Shown here piece by piece: positions 10,501 to 20,159 of a DNA stretch of 64,000 nt (positions are counted from its first letter, which is position 1; the number at the start of each line of letters is the position of its first letter). The stretch lies in assembly GCF_907165205.1 (NCBI RefSeq), contig NC_058191.1, positions 18,664,501-18,728,500 of the forward strand, written 5' to 3'. The notes under the pieces were generated by a model, which saw only the letters and a list, made by a program, of their open reading frames with translations, was not told where the DNA came from and searched no databases. Source of the DNA: Coccinella septempunctata. Lineage: Eukaryota; Arthropoda; Insecta; Coleoptera; Coccinellidae. Position numbers and translations under genes: made by a program.

Positions 10501-11095
10501 CCGTTATACGCCAAATGGAACATCTCCAGCAGAAGTGCTCCTCGGTAGGCAAGTTAGAACAACTCTTGACCTATTGTTGCCATCTCGAGTAGGTCATCAA
10601 GATAACGACAATGATGCTATACCTTCCAAATCATTTGAAATTGGTGATATGATTTATTGCCAAGTTCATAGTAATAATAGTTACAAATGGAAACCTGGAA
10701 GAATCACCGACAAGATCGGTAATGTCATGTATGAAATATCACTTGAAAATTCCCAGAGAATTTTGAGAGTACATGCAAATCAGTTGAAGGAAAGATATGT
10801 TAAGTGTTCTGGTAACGAGAATGACATTCTGCCCCTCGAAATTCTGATGGAATCCTTTGAGATATCTAGGAACCAGGGAAAAAATGTGGCCACGACTTCA
10901 TCAGCCGAATCAAGAGAACTACTTCAACCCGAGCCTATCCTTGAAGTTATCCCAGACCGCGTTGTACAAAATAGTCAACAAGAAATGGACATATCTGCAG
11001 AGCCTCGATGTGAAGTTAGACCAACTAGAACTAAACGAATTCCCCGTTACCTGAAAGATTTTGAACTCAGAAAGGGAGATGTTGGGAACGAGTGA
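7499..11095 (+). CDS. gypsy pol polyprotein (nucleocapsid, protease, RT, RNase H, integrase)
   Basis: One uninterrupted frame of 1198 codons. Residues about 61-95 hold two zinc knuckles (CWYCGQMHFAKDC and CKNCNKVGHKEGFC). Near residue 138 is the protease active site (IDTASD). The RT has YIDD at about residue 434, and RNase H begins around DASNSG near 581. The integrase has an HHCC zinc domain (LHKGHPG, CSSC, about 810-845), a catalytic core with HIDFAGP, SDNASQF and NGQVERF supplying the D, D and E, and a C-terminal block ending HANQLK. All catalytic residues looked for are present. The first codons overlap gag in a -1 relation. The element could be enzymatically competent if gag is expressed. 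Confidence 0.92.
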   Translation: MSAYNQFEERYRNGRKHANTSMVNVISKKNYWSSKKSYDDNKEDKVESNISSSRDRPKSACWYCGQMHFAKDCTYRNHKCKNCNKVGHKEGFCGKNKRRNYKQNGNYRSNIISQVNSLTGRKYLQLMINGVTVNLQIDTASDITIISEETWTKLGKPQCCPTKNLVKNASGQQLPLISEFKCNIAFNNQSYSGKCYVSPVKNLNLLGIDWITMFGLWDIPLNSICNVMSVSRKDMLPSIPNSSPQNVQELQEKFPDIFDDRLGLCKKMKVELHVSRETKPVFRPKRPVAYAAQAQIEDELNRLQDLGIISPVDYSGWAAPIVVKKKANGSLRICGDYSTGLNDALQPHQFPLPTLDDIFSKLANSKVFSVIDLSDAFLQVEVQENSKKYFTINTHKGLFSYNRLPFGIKVAPTLFQQIIETMISGLEGTAAYIDDIIISGKNIEDHQRNLLNVLQRIREFGFHLKIQKCKFNLPEIKYSGNIINQHGIKPDPSRIEAVIHMPPPHDISTLRSYLGAINYYAKFVRNMHELRKPFDQLLKKNVKWEWSIDCQQSFDKFKEILQSNLLLTHYNPELPIVVAADASNSGIGSCIFHKLQDGSMKAIYHASRSLTDTEKKYSQIEKEALALVFAAKKFHRMIYGRRVIFQIDHKPLLAIFGSKKGIPVHIANRLQRYALILEAYDFEIEYVKTENFGHADILSRLINFDAVQDEEYIISSIRIEAEVLQVLNIAIDALPVTHRMIQQETSKCRNLQTIIEYVQKDTWPRNVELNKELKSFYDRRDNLSVVDGCLMFAERVVVPEIFKRRILHRLHKGHPGQERMKSLARSYVYWRNIDADIQDFVRKCSSCAEASKSPPRIPFSPWTTPEGPWQRLHIDFAGPIKGDFFMIVVDAYSKWPEIVNTKTTTTAFIIRTLEEIFARFGNPQILVSDNASQFCSQSFQIFCKQNGIDHIRTAPYHPQSNGQVERFVDTFKRALRKIERGGQPLGQQIQTFLATYRTTPSRYTPNGTSPAEVLLGRQVRTTLDLLLPSRVGHQDNDNDAIPSKSFEIGDMIYCQVHSNNSYKWKPGRITDKIGNVMYEISLENSQRILRVHANQLKERYVKCSGNENDILPLEILMESFEISRNQGKNVATTSSAESRELLQPEPILEVIPDRVVQNSQQEMDISAEPRCEVRPTRTKRIPRYLKDFELRKGDVGNE
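11069..11079 (+). other. polypurine tract of the gypsy element
   Basis: AGAAAGGGAGA lies immediately before the right LTR and still inside the end of the pol frame. Such purine tracts prime plus-strand DNA synthesis in LTR retrotransposons. Confidence 0.75.
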
Positions 11096-11225
11096 AAATC
11101 CGAGTTACCTATTGATAGTTGTCAATTAATAATTTCATATTGTATTCTTGAATCATTTTGAAATATATTATCAGCTTCAATAAGATAGTTTCCATACCTG
11201 AATATATGAACAAGGCATCATAAAA
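11080..11225 (+). repeat. right LTR of the gypsy element
   Basis: Identical to 6626-6771. It includes the pol stop codon region and is followed by the second copy of the GTACT target duplication (11226-11230). Confidence 0.92.
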
Positions 11226-11468
11226 GTACTGAAATTTCTCCTCATTGTCCATGGTGGGATCTTCATCCAGTTTCTTAAATTATCCCCAAAAATGCAGCCA
11301 ATCTCGAATATCACCACCAAACTTTTTTAACTCTATTTGTGGAAGCTTAAATTTTCTTAGGAGCGTACAAACTTCACCTTCTGAGGATGATATATCGCGA
11401 ACCTTTTCTGTGGAAGATGAAAATCTTTCTCTTATAACAATGAATGAAAATGATAGACCTAACAGCAC
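11226..11468 (-). pseudogene. BEL/Pao gag, N-terminal part
   Basis: Minus-strand residues include LPQIELKKFGGD and WLHFWG, the typical entry block of BEL/Pao Gag (LPKIELPKFxG...W), followed after one stop by DEDPTMDNEEKFQY. The sequence then runs into the right LTR of the gypsy element at 11225. Its continuation is at 6625 on the far side of that insertion. The 5' side ends at about 11452, where a Jockey EN fragment begins on the plus strand. Confidence 0.75.
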
Positions 11469-13909
11469 AGGTGGCGTTGCTATATTGGCTAGAAGGAATA
11501 TGGATCACCATTTCGACCAAATATTCAATGGTCATGAAGTAGAAGCAATATCGATTATTGTGAATACCAATCGAGGACAAGTAATTATTTCGACTTATAA
11601 ATCACCAGATAAGGACATGCTGGAATCTAAAAATGCTACTAGAAGGAAGACACCCGAAAATCATAATTGGTGATCTTAACTGCAAATCGCAGGAATGGAA
11701 CAGTAGGGTGGAAAATAACAACGGGAGAAGACTGAAGATTTATGCTGAAAAACTTAATGCAGTTGTGATAGGACCTGATATACCGACCTACATACCAAGA
11801 ATAAATGGACTACCCGATGTACTGGACATTGTCGTAATGAAAGACATCACTGAAGAAATCAGCATTGATACAATAGAAGACGGAACTTCAGACCACAATC
11901 CCATAAAATTCATCGTGGGACATGGTTCAAGAAACGAAGAAAAGACACAAACCAAGGATAGCACAGACTGGGAGAACTATAAGAATTTCCCAAATAAACA
12001 CCCGGGATGAATTAGATGAAGCAGTTGAAAAATTGGAAAATTAAATAAAAGAAGCCTATGAAGAAAGCACCAAGAGAATAAGGAAACCAATTCCGAAACA
12101 TTCACATGGAGATACGCTGAAGGATATGAAGGAACTTATAAAAAAGAACAGAAGACTCAGAAAAATCTACAAAACAACAAAAAGAGAAGAAGACAAGAAG
12201 AAACTGAATAAGCATAGTCAGATATTGAAAAATGCTTTAACAGAACTACGAAATAACAGATAGCACCAGAGATTAAGTGAACTGAATACAATAGATTACT
12301 CGGCTTGGAAAATGCAAAAACGCTTACGACGAGAACAGACAGTTATACCTCCACTGCATGGAGCAAACGGAATGGTATATACGAGACTTGAAAAAGCCGA
12401 AGCACTTGCCGACTCAATTGAGAGAGAAGCCAGAATAAATTACAGAAATGATGATGACAATGAAGATCTAGAAGAAGAAGTGGAGGCAAACGAAGAACTG
12501 ATGATGGAGCCACCGGAAACCGAAATCATTCCAAAACCGGCTTTACCAACAGAGATCAAAGAAATCATAATAAAATTGAAAGACAGTAAAGCGCCGGGAG
12601 AAGATAGGATAACGAATTATATGTTGAAGAAATTGCCTAGAAAAGAAATAGCAGCCTTGACGAATATTACAAACGGAGTGATGAGGACCGAATACTACCC
12701 AAAGATATGGAAAACTGCACAAATGATAGTTTTCAACAAGCCTGGAAAGGAACGGAAATTTCCTCAAAATTAAAGACCAATCAGCCTACTATTAGCACTA
12801 GGGAAAATCGTCGAGAGGGTTATCGCTGAAGGGCTGAATGAGGAAACAGAAATGTTGAAGATAATTCCACCCGAACAATTTGGATTTCGACGAGAACATT
12901 CGACTGAATTCCAATTGCTACGGCTCATAGAATACGTCACTGAAGGAATGCAGACCAAACAGGCCACAGGATTAGTTCTGATGGATATCGAGAGAGCTTT
13001 TGATAGAGTATGGCACGAAGGCCTAATCTACAAGATGAAAAAAGCAGGATATTCGACCAAGCTATGCAAGATTATAAGGAACTATCTGAGGAATAGAAAC
13101 GTTTATGTGAAGATAGATGGAGCAACCTCTCAAACCAGACAATTGGAAGCGGGAGTGCCTCAAGGATAGGTACTTGGACCTCTGCTTTACGTAATATACG
13201 TTTATGATATCCCGAAGAATGCTAGAAATATGGTCACCTTGTACGCAGATGATACAGGAATAGCATTCAGACATCGACGCCCAGAGTTCATACACCAGAG
13301 ACTGCAGAAAGCCATAAATGAATTAGTCAAATGGTGCATCAAATGGAAAATACAAATCAATGGAAGAAAGACAGAAGCAATATTACTGCAAAAGAGAAGA
13401 TTGAGGATGGAAGAAAACCTTGAAGTTGATGGAGAAGAGGTTGAATGAAAAAATGAAGCAACATACCTAGGAGTGAAGCTTGACAGAGGACTCACATGGA
13501 AAAACCACATCAAATGTGCAGTTGATAAAACAAAAGCCTCAATGAGTAGACTTTATCCAGTCATAGGCAGAAGAAGTCATATGAATAAGAACATCAAGTT
13601 GACAATGATTAAAACTGTCGCGCGACCACAACTCACTTATGGATCGGCGGCATGGGGCTTCGCAGCCAAGACCCACATCAAGAGAATACAGGCCACTAGA
13701 TGGATGAACCCTGGTTTGTTAGGAACAAACAAATCTACAAGGATTTGGAATGGGAAGCAGTTACAGAATTTATGAAGAGAAAGGCGGAAAGGATATTCGA
13801 CAAAGCCAAACAACATCCAAATGAGGAACTACGAAGATTAGTCGACTACGATCCAACGGAAGAAGCTAGAAGGTCAAGAACCTACCACCGAAGATCAGTT
13901 GAGGAGTAA
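11452..13909 (+). pseudogene. Jockey ORF2 (APE endonuclease and reverse transcriptase), broken
   Basis: Frame pieces: EN at 11452-12010 (GDLNCKSQEW, then SDHNPIKF near the end of EN), linker, RT fingers at 12312-12773 (KAPGEDRITNYMLKK), 12852-13169 (EQFGFRREHSTE, DIERAFDRVWH, GVPQG), the catalytic YADD at about 13246 in 13230-13448, then thumb/C-terminal pieces 13473-13775 and 13700-13909. In-frame stops occur at 12771 (between NYRPIS-type residues), after GVPQG near 13167 and near 13446, and there are frameshifts near 11650, 12010 and 13700. The EN would nick target DNA and the RT copy the RNA (target-primed reverse transcription), but this copy cannot encode either protein whole. Confidence 0.8.
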
Positions 13910-13975
13910 CCAAAGAAGAGCTTAACCTATAAAAGCTATAGGCAGTGTTGTACATTGAAAGGAAAAATATCAGTG
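11452..13975 (+). mobile_element. Jockey non-LTR element, 5'-truncated copy
   Basis: It begins inside the endonuclease domain (DRPNSTGGVAILARRN), exactly where the minus-strand BEL/Pao gag is lost, so it is a 5'-truncated insertion at that point. It runs through RT to a C-terminal block ending near 13909, then a short 3' UTR. A long TA microsatellite starts at 14020. No target duplication could be identified. It is closely related to the copy at 31146-34300, with long identical blocks, and more distant from the one at 19655-23378. Confidence 0.8.
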
Positions 13976-14019
13976 TCATAGAATATTTATTTCAATAGTT
14001 AACTCTATGATAGGCCGTG

Positions 14020-14055
<36 letters not shown>
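14020..14055. repeat. (TA)n microsatellite
   Basis: About 18 perfect TA dinucleotides between the 3' end of the Jockey copy and the presumed LTR of the next gypsy element. It may be a grown 3' tail or a local slippage product. Confidence 0.95.
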
Positions 14056-14058
<3 letters not shown>

Positions 14059-14191
14059 ACAGTTCCATAGAGAAGAATATCTTATCTTTCTGGAATAAAA
14101 AGAGGTTAGCTGTACACGTTTTACGTTTTAATAAATCTTATTAAAAAGGTATTCTTAATTTTAAATTAACCACCAAAATACACAACAAAAG

Positions 14192-14204
14192 TGGCGACGA
14201 GGAT
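14192..14204 (+). other. primer-binding site, tRNA-Ser type
   Basis: TGGCGACGAGGAT, identical to the primer site of the younger gypsy element, directly after the presumed LTR and 4 bases before the gag ATG at 14209. Confidence 0.78.
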
Positions 14205-14655
14205 AAAAATGAACGAAATTGAAAATCTTCAAGCACAAACACAGGCAATATTATTAGCCTTGAAAACACAAAGTCAAGCTCTGGAACAACTTCTGATATC
14301 TTCCCTAATAGCACAAAGTAGTCCTATGGACATCCATAGGACGTCCTCTTCGGACATTACGGACATCCATGGGACGTCCATTTCTGGTACAATGGACGTT
14401 CTATGGACATCCGAGGGACGTACAAATGTCACAACTTTGAACAGAATTCGGACGTCCATCGCGGACGTCCAATGGATATCCCGTTGGGACCATCATTAGC
14501 AATCTCAACGGTACAAAAATTTACGACGACGTTGGCTATCCTATCTATTAGATATTTCAATGTCCTAGAAACCAATGTCTTACACTAAGATGCAGATATT
14601 ATTTTTTCTGTGTTGTTCTCATTTTCATCCATACTTACTAGAAAGTTTTACACTT

Positions 14656-14734
14656 GGTCCGGATTCGAACTCGCGAGTACGTGGGGACACCGCATTACTG
14701 AGTCTTCGGTGCAACCGTCCTAGCTACAGAGACC
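14656..14734 (-). pseudogene. tRNA-like segment (tRNA pseudogene or SINE head)
   Basis: On the minus strand it starts GGTCTCTGTAGCTAGGACGG, matching an RNA polymerase III A box, and has GAGTTCGAATCC as a B box. The ends GGTC and GACC can pair as an acceptor stem, and CACCG pairs with CGGTG in the anticodon-arm position. The loop there is about 14 bases instead of 7, so this is not a working tRNA. It lies inside the GGACGTCC transposon. Confidence 0.55.
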
Positions 14735-15044
14735 ATACGATGTACCTACTTGTAGGAACATATTCATTATATTGTTAACTGATTTATGGAATAGTAGTCG
14801 ATTAATACAGAAATACTATATAATAAAAACTGAAGTCTTGAAACTCAAATATAGATTATTTTATAATAGTAATTACTCAAGTATTTAGTCTTCGTTCATC
14901 ATAACGTTATACATACTATAATATTCATAAGAGATTCATATACTACAAAGCGGAAAAATGGAGTTTAGTGAAAAATAATATTAAATTTTGGTGTTCATTG
15001 ATATACATGTATGTATTATTTGGTCCATATTACGGACTCCTAGT

Positions 15045-15430
15045 GAATATCCGGTATGGACATTCAAAAGATGTCCCTACCGGATATCCAATAGGTGTCC
15101 GTCATGGACGTTATACGGACCATGTAATATATACATGTTACTTAGTCCATATTACGTCCATTACGGACTCCTAGTCACAGATTACAGAGTAATCTGTGCA
15201 GCTCCTAGTGAATATCCGGTATGGACATTCAAAAGATGTCCCTACCGGATATCCAATAGGTGTCCGTCATGGACGTTATACGGACCATGTAATATATACA
15301 TGTTACTTAGTCCATATTACGTCCATTACGGACTCCTACTGAATATCCGGTATGGACATTCAAAAGATGTCCCTACCGGATATCCAATAGGTGTCCGTCA
15401 TGGACGTTATACGGACCATGTAATATATAT
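15045..15430. repeat. three tandem copies of a ~130-bp unit
   Basis: Copies start at 15045, 15210 and 15341 with GAATATCCGGTATGGACATT and share about 125 near-identical bases. The first and second are separated by an extra 30 bases. The unit itself contains inverted GGATATCC/GGACGTCC-type motifs. It lies inside the transposon at 14303-15759. Confidence 0.9.
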
Positions 15431-16704
15431 GTACAAGTTATATGGTCCGTACTATGTTCATCTCGGACAACTAATGGATATCCAGTAAGGACATATATTT
15501 GACATTGCATGTATTGAGTCGATCAGGGACCATTTTGGGACTACATGATACGGACATGTGTCATATGGTCCGTATTATGTCCATCACGGGCATCCAATGG
15601 ATATTGTACATAAATTGGACTAACAATGGATATCCATCTTGGACGTCCTAAAACTGTCCGGAAACGGACGTCCAAAGGACATACAAATCAAGTACATGGA
15701 CGTTCCGACGTTAAATGGACATGAATTGGAGGTCCCAAGGACGTTGTGTGCTATTAGGGTTCAGCAAATTCCAATAATGAAATACCCACTGGAGCATCAG
15801 TTGGAAATTCAACCATTCATTTTAAATCTTTCGATGAGGAAAAAGAGTCATTCAAGTTCTACAAGGAACAACTAGAAAATTTCTTCGAGCTAAAAAATAT
15901 AAATGGCAATACACCGGAAACAAAATTGTGTAAAGCAAGGGTGCACTTGGTATTAAATATTACCAGTTGCTGTCAAGTTTAACAGCTCCTGACCTACCAT
16001 CATCTCAGCAGTATGATAAGCTGATAACATTATTGGAAAAACACTTATGTCCACGTTCAAATATTCATACTGAAAGACACAAGTTTCTTTCAAGAACCCA
16101 GAAACCGGACGAATTTGTCTCTCAGTACATTGCAGCATTGAAAGATTCAGCAAGAACATCAGACTGGATTTGTCAAGATGAACAATGTAAAAAACCTATT
16201 TCTTCAATATTACAAGCACAGTTCATCAGGGGTTTACAGGATGTAGAAATCCGAGAACAAATATTACAACAAGGAGATAATATCAATTTTGAAAGAGTAG
16301 TGGAAATAGCTCTTGCCATAGAAGCAGCAAAGAGACAGAATAAATTATACAACACAACAGTCTCATACTTATACATCAGATAAAGGATAAGCGAACATTT
16401 CAATTGAAGACCCGAGAGAAGAAGGAACAAATATCAAACAGAAATTATAAACCAAACAAAATTGTAGAAGACCTTGGACTTAAAGACTTGTGTCTATGCT
16501 GTGGAAAAGGAAACCACCGTGCATCAGAATGTCGTTCAAAACATAAATTAAAATGCAACGGCTGTGGAAAGAAAGGCCACATTGAAAGAATATGCATATC
16601 CTCAAGATCAGCGAAGAATAGGACAGTTAAATTTATAGAAGAAGATGGGGAACAATCCACTATTTATGAAATAAATCAGGTGACATCCAGTATAAATAAA
16701 CCTT

Positions 16705-19596
16705 TTGTTATTACAGTGCAGATTTGTGAAAAAAAATCAAACTTTCGTAATAGATACAGGAAGTCAAATGACTATTATTTCAAAATCTGACTTTGATAAG
16801 TTAAATCTTGAAACAATAATGAGACCAACAACTATTCAGTTCCGAACATACACACAAGAGATATTCAAACCATTGGGAGTGGTCAGAGTGCCCATTAACT
16901 ACAATTGCATTCAAACGTATGGAAATTTATATGTCGTCGAAAGAGAATGACCTCCAATACTCGGCAGAGAATGGATACATAAACTGGGCTTCAATCTACA
17001 GAATTCATCAAAATACAAAAGATAACAATGCTGTTGGTACGTATAACATTGAATCATTGAATGCTGATATATTCAACAAGTATAGCGATATTTCTGAACC
17101 GAAGGTGGGAATGATTCCTAATGTTGAATGTAGTTTGCGTTTAAAAGAAGACGCTAAACCGGTATATTTCAAACCTAGACCAGTGCCATACGCTCTTTAC
17201 AGTAAAACAAAAGAAGAAATAGACTCACTTATCTGTCAAGGTATTCTAGAAAAAACTGAACATTCTGAGTGGGGAACACCTTTGGTTATTGTACCTAAAT
17301 CCAATAAATCTATAAGAATATGTGCTGATTACAAAGTTACAGTAAATTCACAATTACATGATACAAGATACCCAATTCCTCGGATAGAGGATATTTTTAC
17401 TAAACAGAGAAATGGGAAATTCTTTTGTGTTTTAGATTTACATAAGGCTTATCTACATTTAGCACTCGATAGAGATAGTCAGAAAATAGCTACAATTTCA
17501 ACACCTTGGGGTACCTATCTTGTGAAAAGACTGTTCATGGGAATAAAGACAGCACCGAATCTCTTCCATAAGGCTATTGATCAAATACTACATGATTTGG
17601 AGGGAACATTTGCCTACTTTGATGATATACTTATAACAGGTGATACATTAGAATAATGTCATCAAAGACTCATTCAATGTCTTGATCGTTTACGAGCACA
17701 TAACTTACACGTTAATAAAGATAAATGCAAATTCTTTGCTACTTCAATTAAGTATCTGGGACATAAAATTAGTGCTCAAGGACTTGAAAAATGCCCTGAG
17801 AAAGTAGACGCTATATTGAAAGCATCTCCACCAAAAAATATTGATGAAGCTAGATCATTAATTGGCTTAGCACTTTATTATTCTAGATTTATTCCAAATG
17901 CATCTACAATTCTTTATCCAATAAATCAACTTTTGAAAAAGGATACAAAGTTTAAATGGACAGATGCCTGTCAACGATCTTTTCAGATAATCAAAAAGGA
18001 AATTCCCATGATAAAATTTTAGTATCCTACAACCCAGACCTTCCACTGATATTGGCTACTGATGCCAGCCCACATGGACTTGCTGCTGTACTATCCCATA
18101 TCATCAATGGAGAAGAAAGGCCAATCTACTATGCCTCCAGATCACTGACAAGAAGCAAATCTTCCTACAGTCAATTAGATAGAGAAGCTACAGCTGTATA
18201 TTGGGCATTCAAGAGATTCTATCATTATCTGTATGGGAGAAAATTCACCCTTGTGATTGACAACAGGCCACTCGAGAGGATCTTTCATCCAAATAAAGCT
18301 CTACCTATTATGTCTGCACACCGACTTATCAGGTATGCTGAATTCATTAGTGGATTTGATTATCAAATACAACATAAAACTTCAAAAGAACATGTTAATG
18401 TCGAAATCATAATGAGAGGAACTAGAATCTACGCTCCAGAAAAGTTACGTCCAGCTATTTTGAGAGAATTACATGCAACACACGTATTAGTAGTGAAGAT
18501 GAAAGGAATAGCCAGGTCTCTATGTTATTGGCCAGGAATCGATGCTGAAATTGAAACTCTTGTGAAAGCTTGCCAAAAGTGTGCAGAAGTGAAGAAAAGT
18601 CCATAAAAGGCACCGCTACATACTTGGCAAGAACCAGAGCAACCCTGGCAAAGAATTCATGCCGATTATGCCGGTCCATTTCAAGACCACTATTTCCTCG
18701 TTGTGGTGGATGCGAAAACCAAATGGGTTGGAATATCTATGTGTAATAAGGCCCCAACATCAAAATCCACCATACATGCTCTAGATGAAATGTTTTCCAG
18801 AAATGGGTTACCACATGACATGGTTACAGATAATGCTACAAATTTCAAATCTCAAGAATTCATCAACTTCTGTAAATCTAATGGCATTCAACAAAAATTT
18901 TCGGCGCCAAATCACCCATCCACAAATGGACTCGCTGAACGCACAGTGCAAACTTTAAAACAAAAACTGAAGGCTATGAGTGAAGAACCAGGAACTCTTA
19001 GAGAAAAACTAAATTCATTCCTCTTCAAATATAGAAGTACACCTTTGAATAATGGAAGGACTCCAGCAGAACTTCACATAAATAGAAAGCTACGAACTCG
19101 ACTTTGATTTTTATTCAACCTCCAGTCGATAATACCAGAACAGAAAAGAAGTTTCCAGTTAGAAAAATGTATCCAGGAAGTAGAGTTCAAGCTCGTAATT
19201 ATTCCGGTCCTGTAATGTGGATATTTGACAGTACAGTGATTAAGAAATTGGGAAGATTACATTATTTTGTAAAACTCGACCATGGATATATACTCAAGAG
19301 GCATATTAATCAATTAAGAGAAACTGAAGTTTTTAGTACAACACCTCCGGTAGTCAGCAAACGAACTTCATTCCGAAATCAGAAAATACTAATACATCCT
19401 CCAATTTTAAGGAACCTGAAGATAGACAAAAGCAAGAAAACGTTACACCAGAGGCAATGTTCGAAAATCTGCAGAATAACAGCAGGGTTCTCCAAGAACA
19501 TCCACCAGCAAGCCAGAAAGACATGCAGGCTAATGCAGCAGAGCCATCCAGAACACGGCCTTTACGTCGTTCGCAACGGGAAAGAAAACCTGTTGA
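16705..19596 (+). pseudogene. pol of the second gypsy element (protease to integrase), broken
   Basis: Protease active site FVIDTGSQMT near 16750, in a frame different from the knuckles. RT at 16919-17656 has RICADYK and FAYFDD (YFDD in the YxDD position) and a stop at 17654-17656, after which the same domain continues (HKISAQG, PPKNIDEARSLIG at 17816-18022). RNase H lies at 17956-18606 (ATDASPHGLAA, YSQLDREA). Integrase has HATH and CQKCAE, a stop near 18604, then HADYAGPF, TDNATNF and NGLAERTVQT (18640-19107) supplying D, D and E. A C-terminal tail ends RRSQRERKP at about 19585. Two stops and about four frameshifts disable it. RT and integrase catalytic residues are still readable. Confidence 0.85.
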
Positions 19597-19654
19597 CTCA
19601 GGAGAGGGTGTGTTCGTCTGTCTTGCAGATTTTCCCCCTGCTACACAAAAAAAA
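19597..19654 (+). mobile_element. short Jockey 3'-end fragment with A8 tail
   Basis: CTCAGGAGAGGGTG through CCCCCTGCTACAC and eight A's. It repeats, with a few differences, the last 57 bases of the Jockey copy ending at 23378. It is an extremely 5'-truncated insertion of the same family, directly followed by another Jockey copy. Confidence 0.7.
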
Positions 19655-20159
19655 GACGCAACACAAGGAGAAACAGAAACAGTGACGATTGTTGCCGAAT
19701 TGAATCGACAAAGAGTCGGAATTACCTCAGCATATATGCGACCACAAAACAATTTATTGTAAGAGGAGATGAACTACATGTTGGCAGAAACAACCCGAAA
19801 ATCTGCATTGGTGATTTCAACTGTAAATCCCCATTATGAAACAGCAGAACAGAGAATAGAAATGGCAAAAAACTCAAGGATTTCGCCGAAAAACAAAAAG
19901 CCATAGTGAAAGGACCAGAGTTACCGACATATCTTGCTTTTGGTATAGGAATACCAGATGTAATAGATATCGCGATATTGAAAAAAACAACAAAAAATTA
20001 TTGGGATAAACAGTCAATCTGGAGTTAATCCACGTAGAAGTTTGTCCCTCATATCTACCACCACATTCCCCACAAGGAATCGAATAAACCACTCCTGACC
20101 TGTGATTCTTATTCGTGGGATCCTTCAGTCTTGTGAAAATTCTTTTTTTTTTAGAACTA

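Larger units (their letters stand above)
6626..11225 (+). mobile_element. complete Mag-type Ty3/gypsy LTR retrotransposon (4.6 kb)
   Basis: Two 146-bp direct repeats (6626-6771 and 11080-11225) are identical at every base and enclose gag, protease, RT, RNase H and integrase in that order. The 5-bp duplication GTACT (6621-6625 and 11226-11230) flanks it. A primer site sits one base after the left LTR, and a purine tract AGAAAGGGAGA (11069-11079) precedes the right one. Identical LTRs mean a recent insertion. There is no env. Two zinc knuckles, the pol layout and a tRNA-Ser-type primer site fit the Mag lineage (family knowledge). It sits antisense inside a BEL/Pao gag. Confidence 0.95.
4200..11468 (-). 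mobile_element. BEL/Pao LTR retrotransposon relic, split by two later insertions
   Basis: On the minus strand the order is gag (11468 to 11226, then 6625 down to about 5930), zinc knuckles, aspartic protease (about 5790-5163) and the start of the reverse transcriptase (4637 down to about 4240). This is the BEL/Pao gag-protease-RT order. No LTR, RNase H or integrase remains: the 3' side ends against the Jockey ORF1 relic and the 5' side against another Jockey copy at about 11452. A gypsy element (6626-11225) and a Penelope-like sequence (4650-5150) were inserted later. Removing them restores continuity in both places. Confidence 0.85.
14303..15759. mobile_element. non-autonomous DNA transposon rich in GGACGTCC motifs
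   Basis: The ends are a 13-bp inverted repeat, CCCTAATAGCACA at 14303-14315 and its complement at 15747-15759. TT stands on both sides (14301-14302 and 15760-15761). Removing 1459 bases, the element plus one TT, restores the gag reading frame exactly, which supports a 2-bp duplication. The interior has no long ORF of its own. It is full of the self-complementary motif GGACGTCC and near variants such as GGACATCC and GGATATCC, and contains tandem repeats and a tRNA-like segment. I do not recognise the superfamily from ends or duplication. Confidence 0.75.
14209..16640 (+). pseudogene. gag of the second gypsy element, split by a DNA transposon
   Basis: The ATG at 14209 opens a short coiled N-terminus (MNEIENLQAQTQAILLALKT) that runs to 14302. 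The continuation starts at 15762 with residues such as FKFYKEQLENFFEL, then shifts by one base near 15960 and continues at 15967-16383 (LLSSLTAPDLPSS, FVSQYIAALKD). Two zinc knuckles follow at about 16495-16595 in a further frame (CLCCGKGNHRASEC and CNGCGKKGHIERIC). Removing 14303-15759 plus one TT target copy puts the two halves back in frame, so the split is due to that insertion alone. The other breaks are decay. Confidence 0.8.
14055..19596 (+). mobile_element. second Mag-type gypsy element, decayed and lacking a 3' LTR
   Basis: An LTR-like stretch (about 14055-14190, starting TGTGACAG and containing AATAAA) is followed by the primer site TGGCGACGAGGAT at 14192-14204. Gag, two zinc knuckles, protease, RT, RNase H and integrase follow on the plus strand. 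No second copy of the LTR is found downstream. The coding end (RRSQRERKP near 19580) runs straight into Jockey 3' sequence at about 19597. Gag is split by a DNA transposon at 14303-15759. Several stops and frameshifts show it is old. Confidence 0.85.

Noticed and set aside
14656..14734. Functional tRNA gene
   Set aside because: The anticodon loop is about twice normal size and the segment lies inside a transposon; kept only as a tRNA-like element.
15045..15430. CRISPR-like array
   Set aside because: The three units are long, near-identical and contiguous, with no unique spacers, and the genome is eukaryotic.
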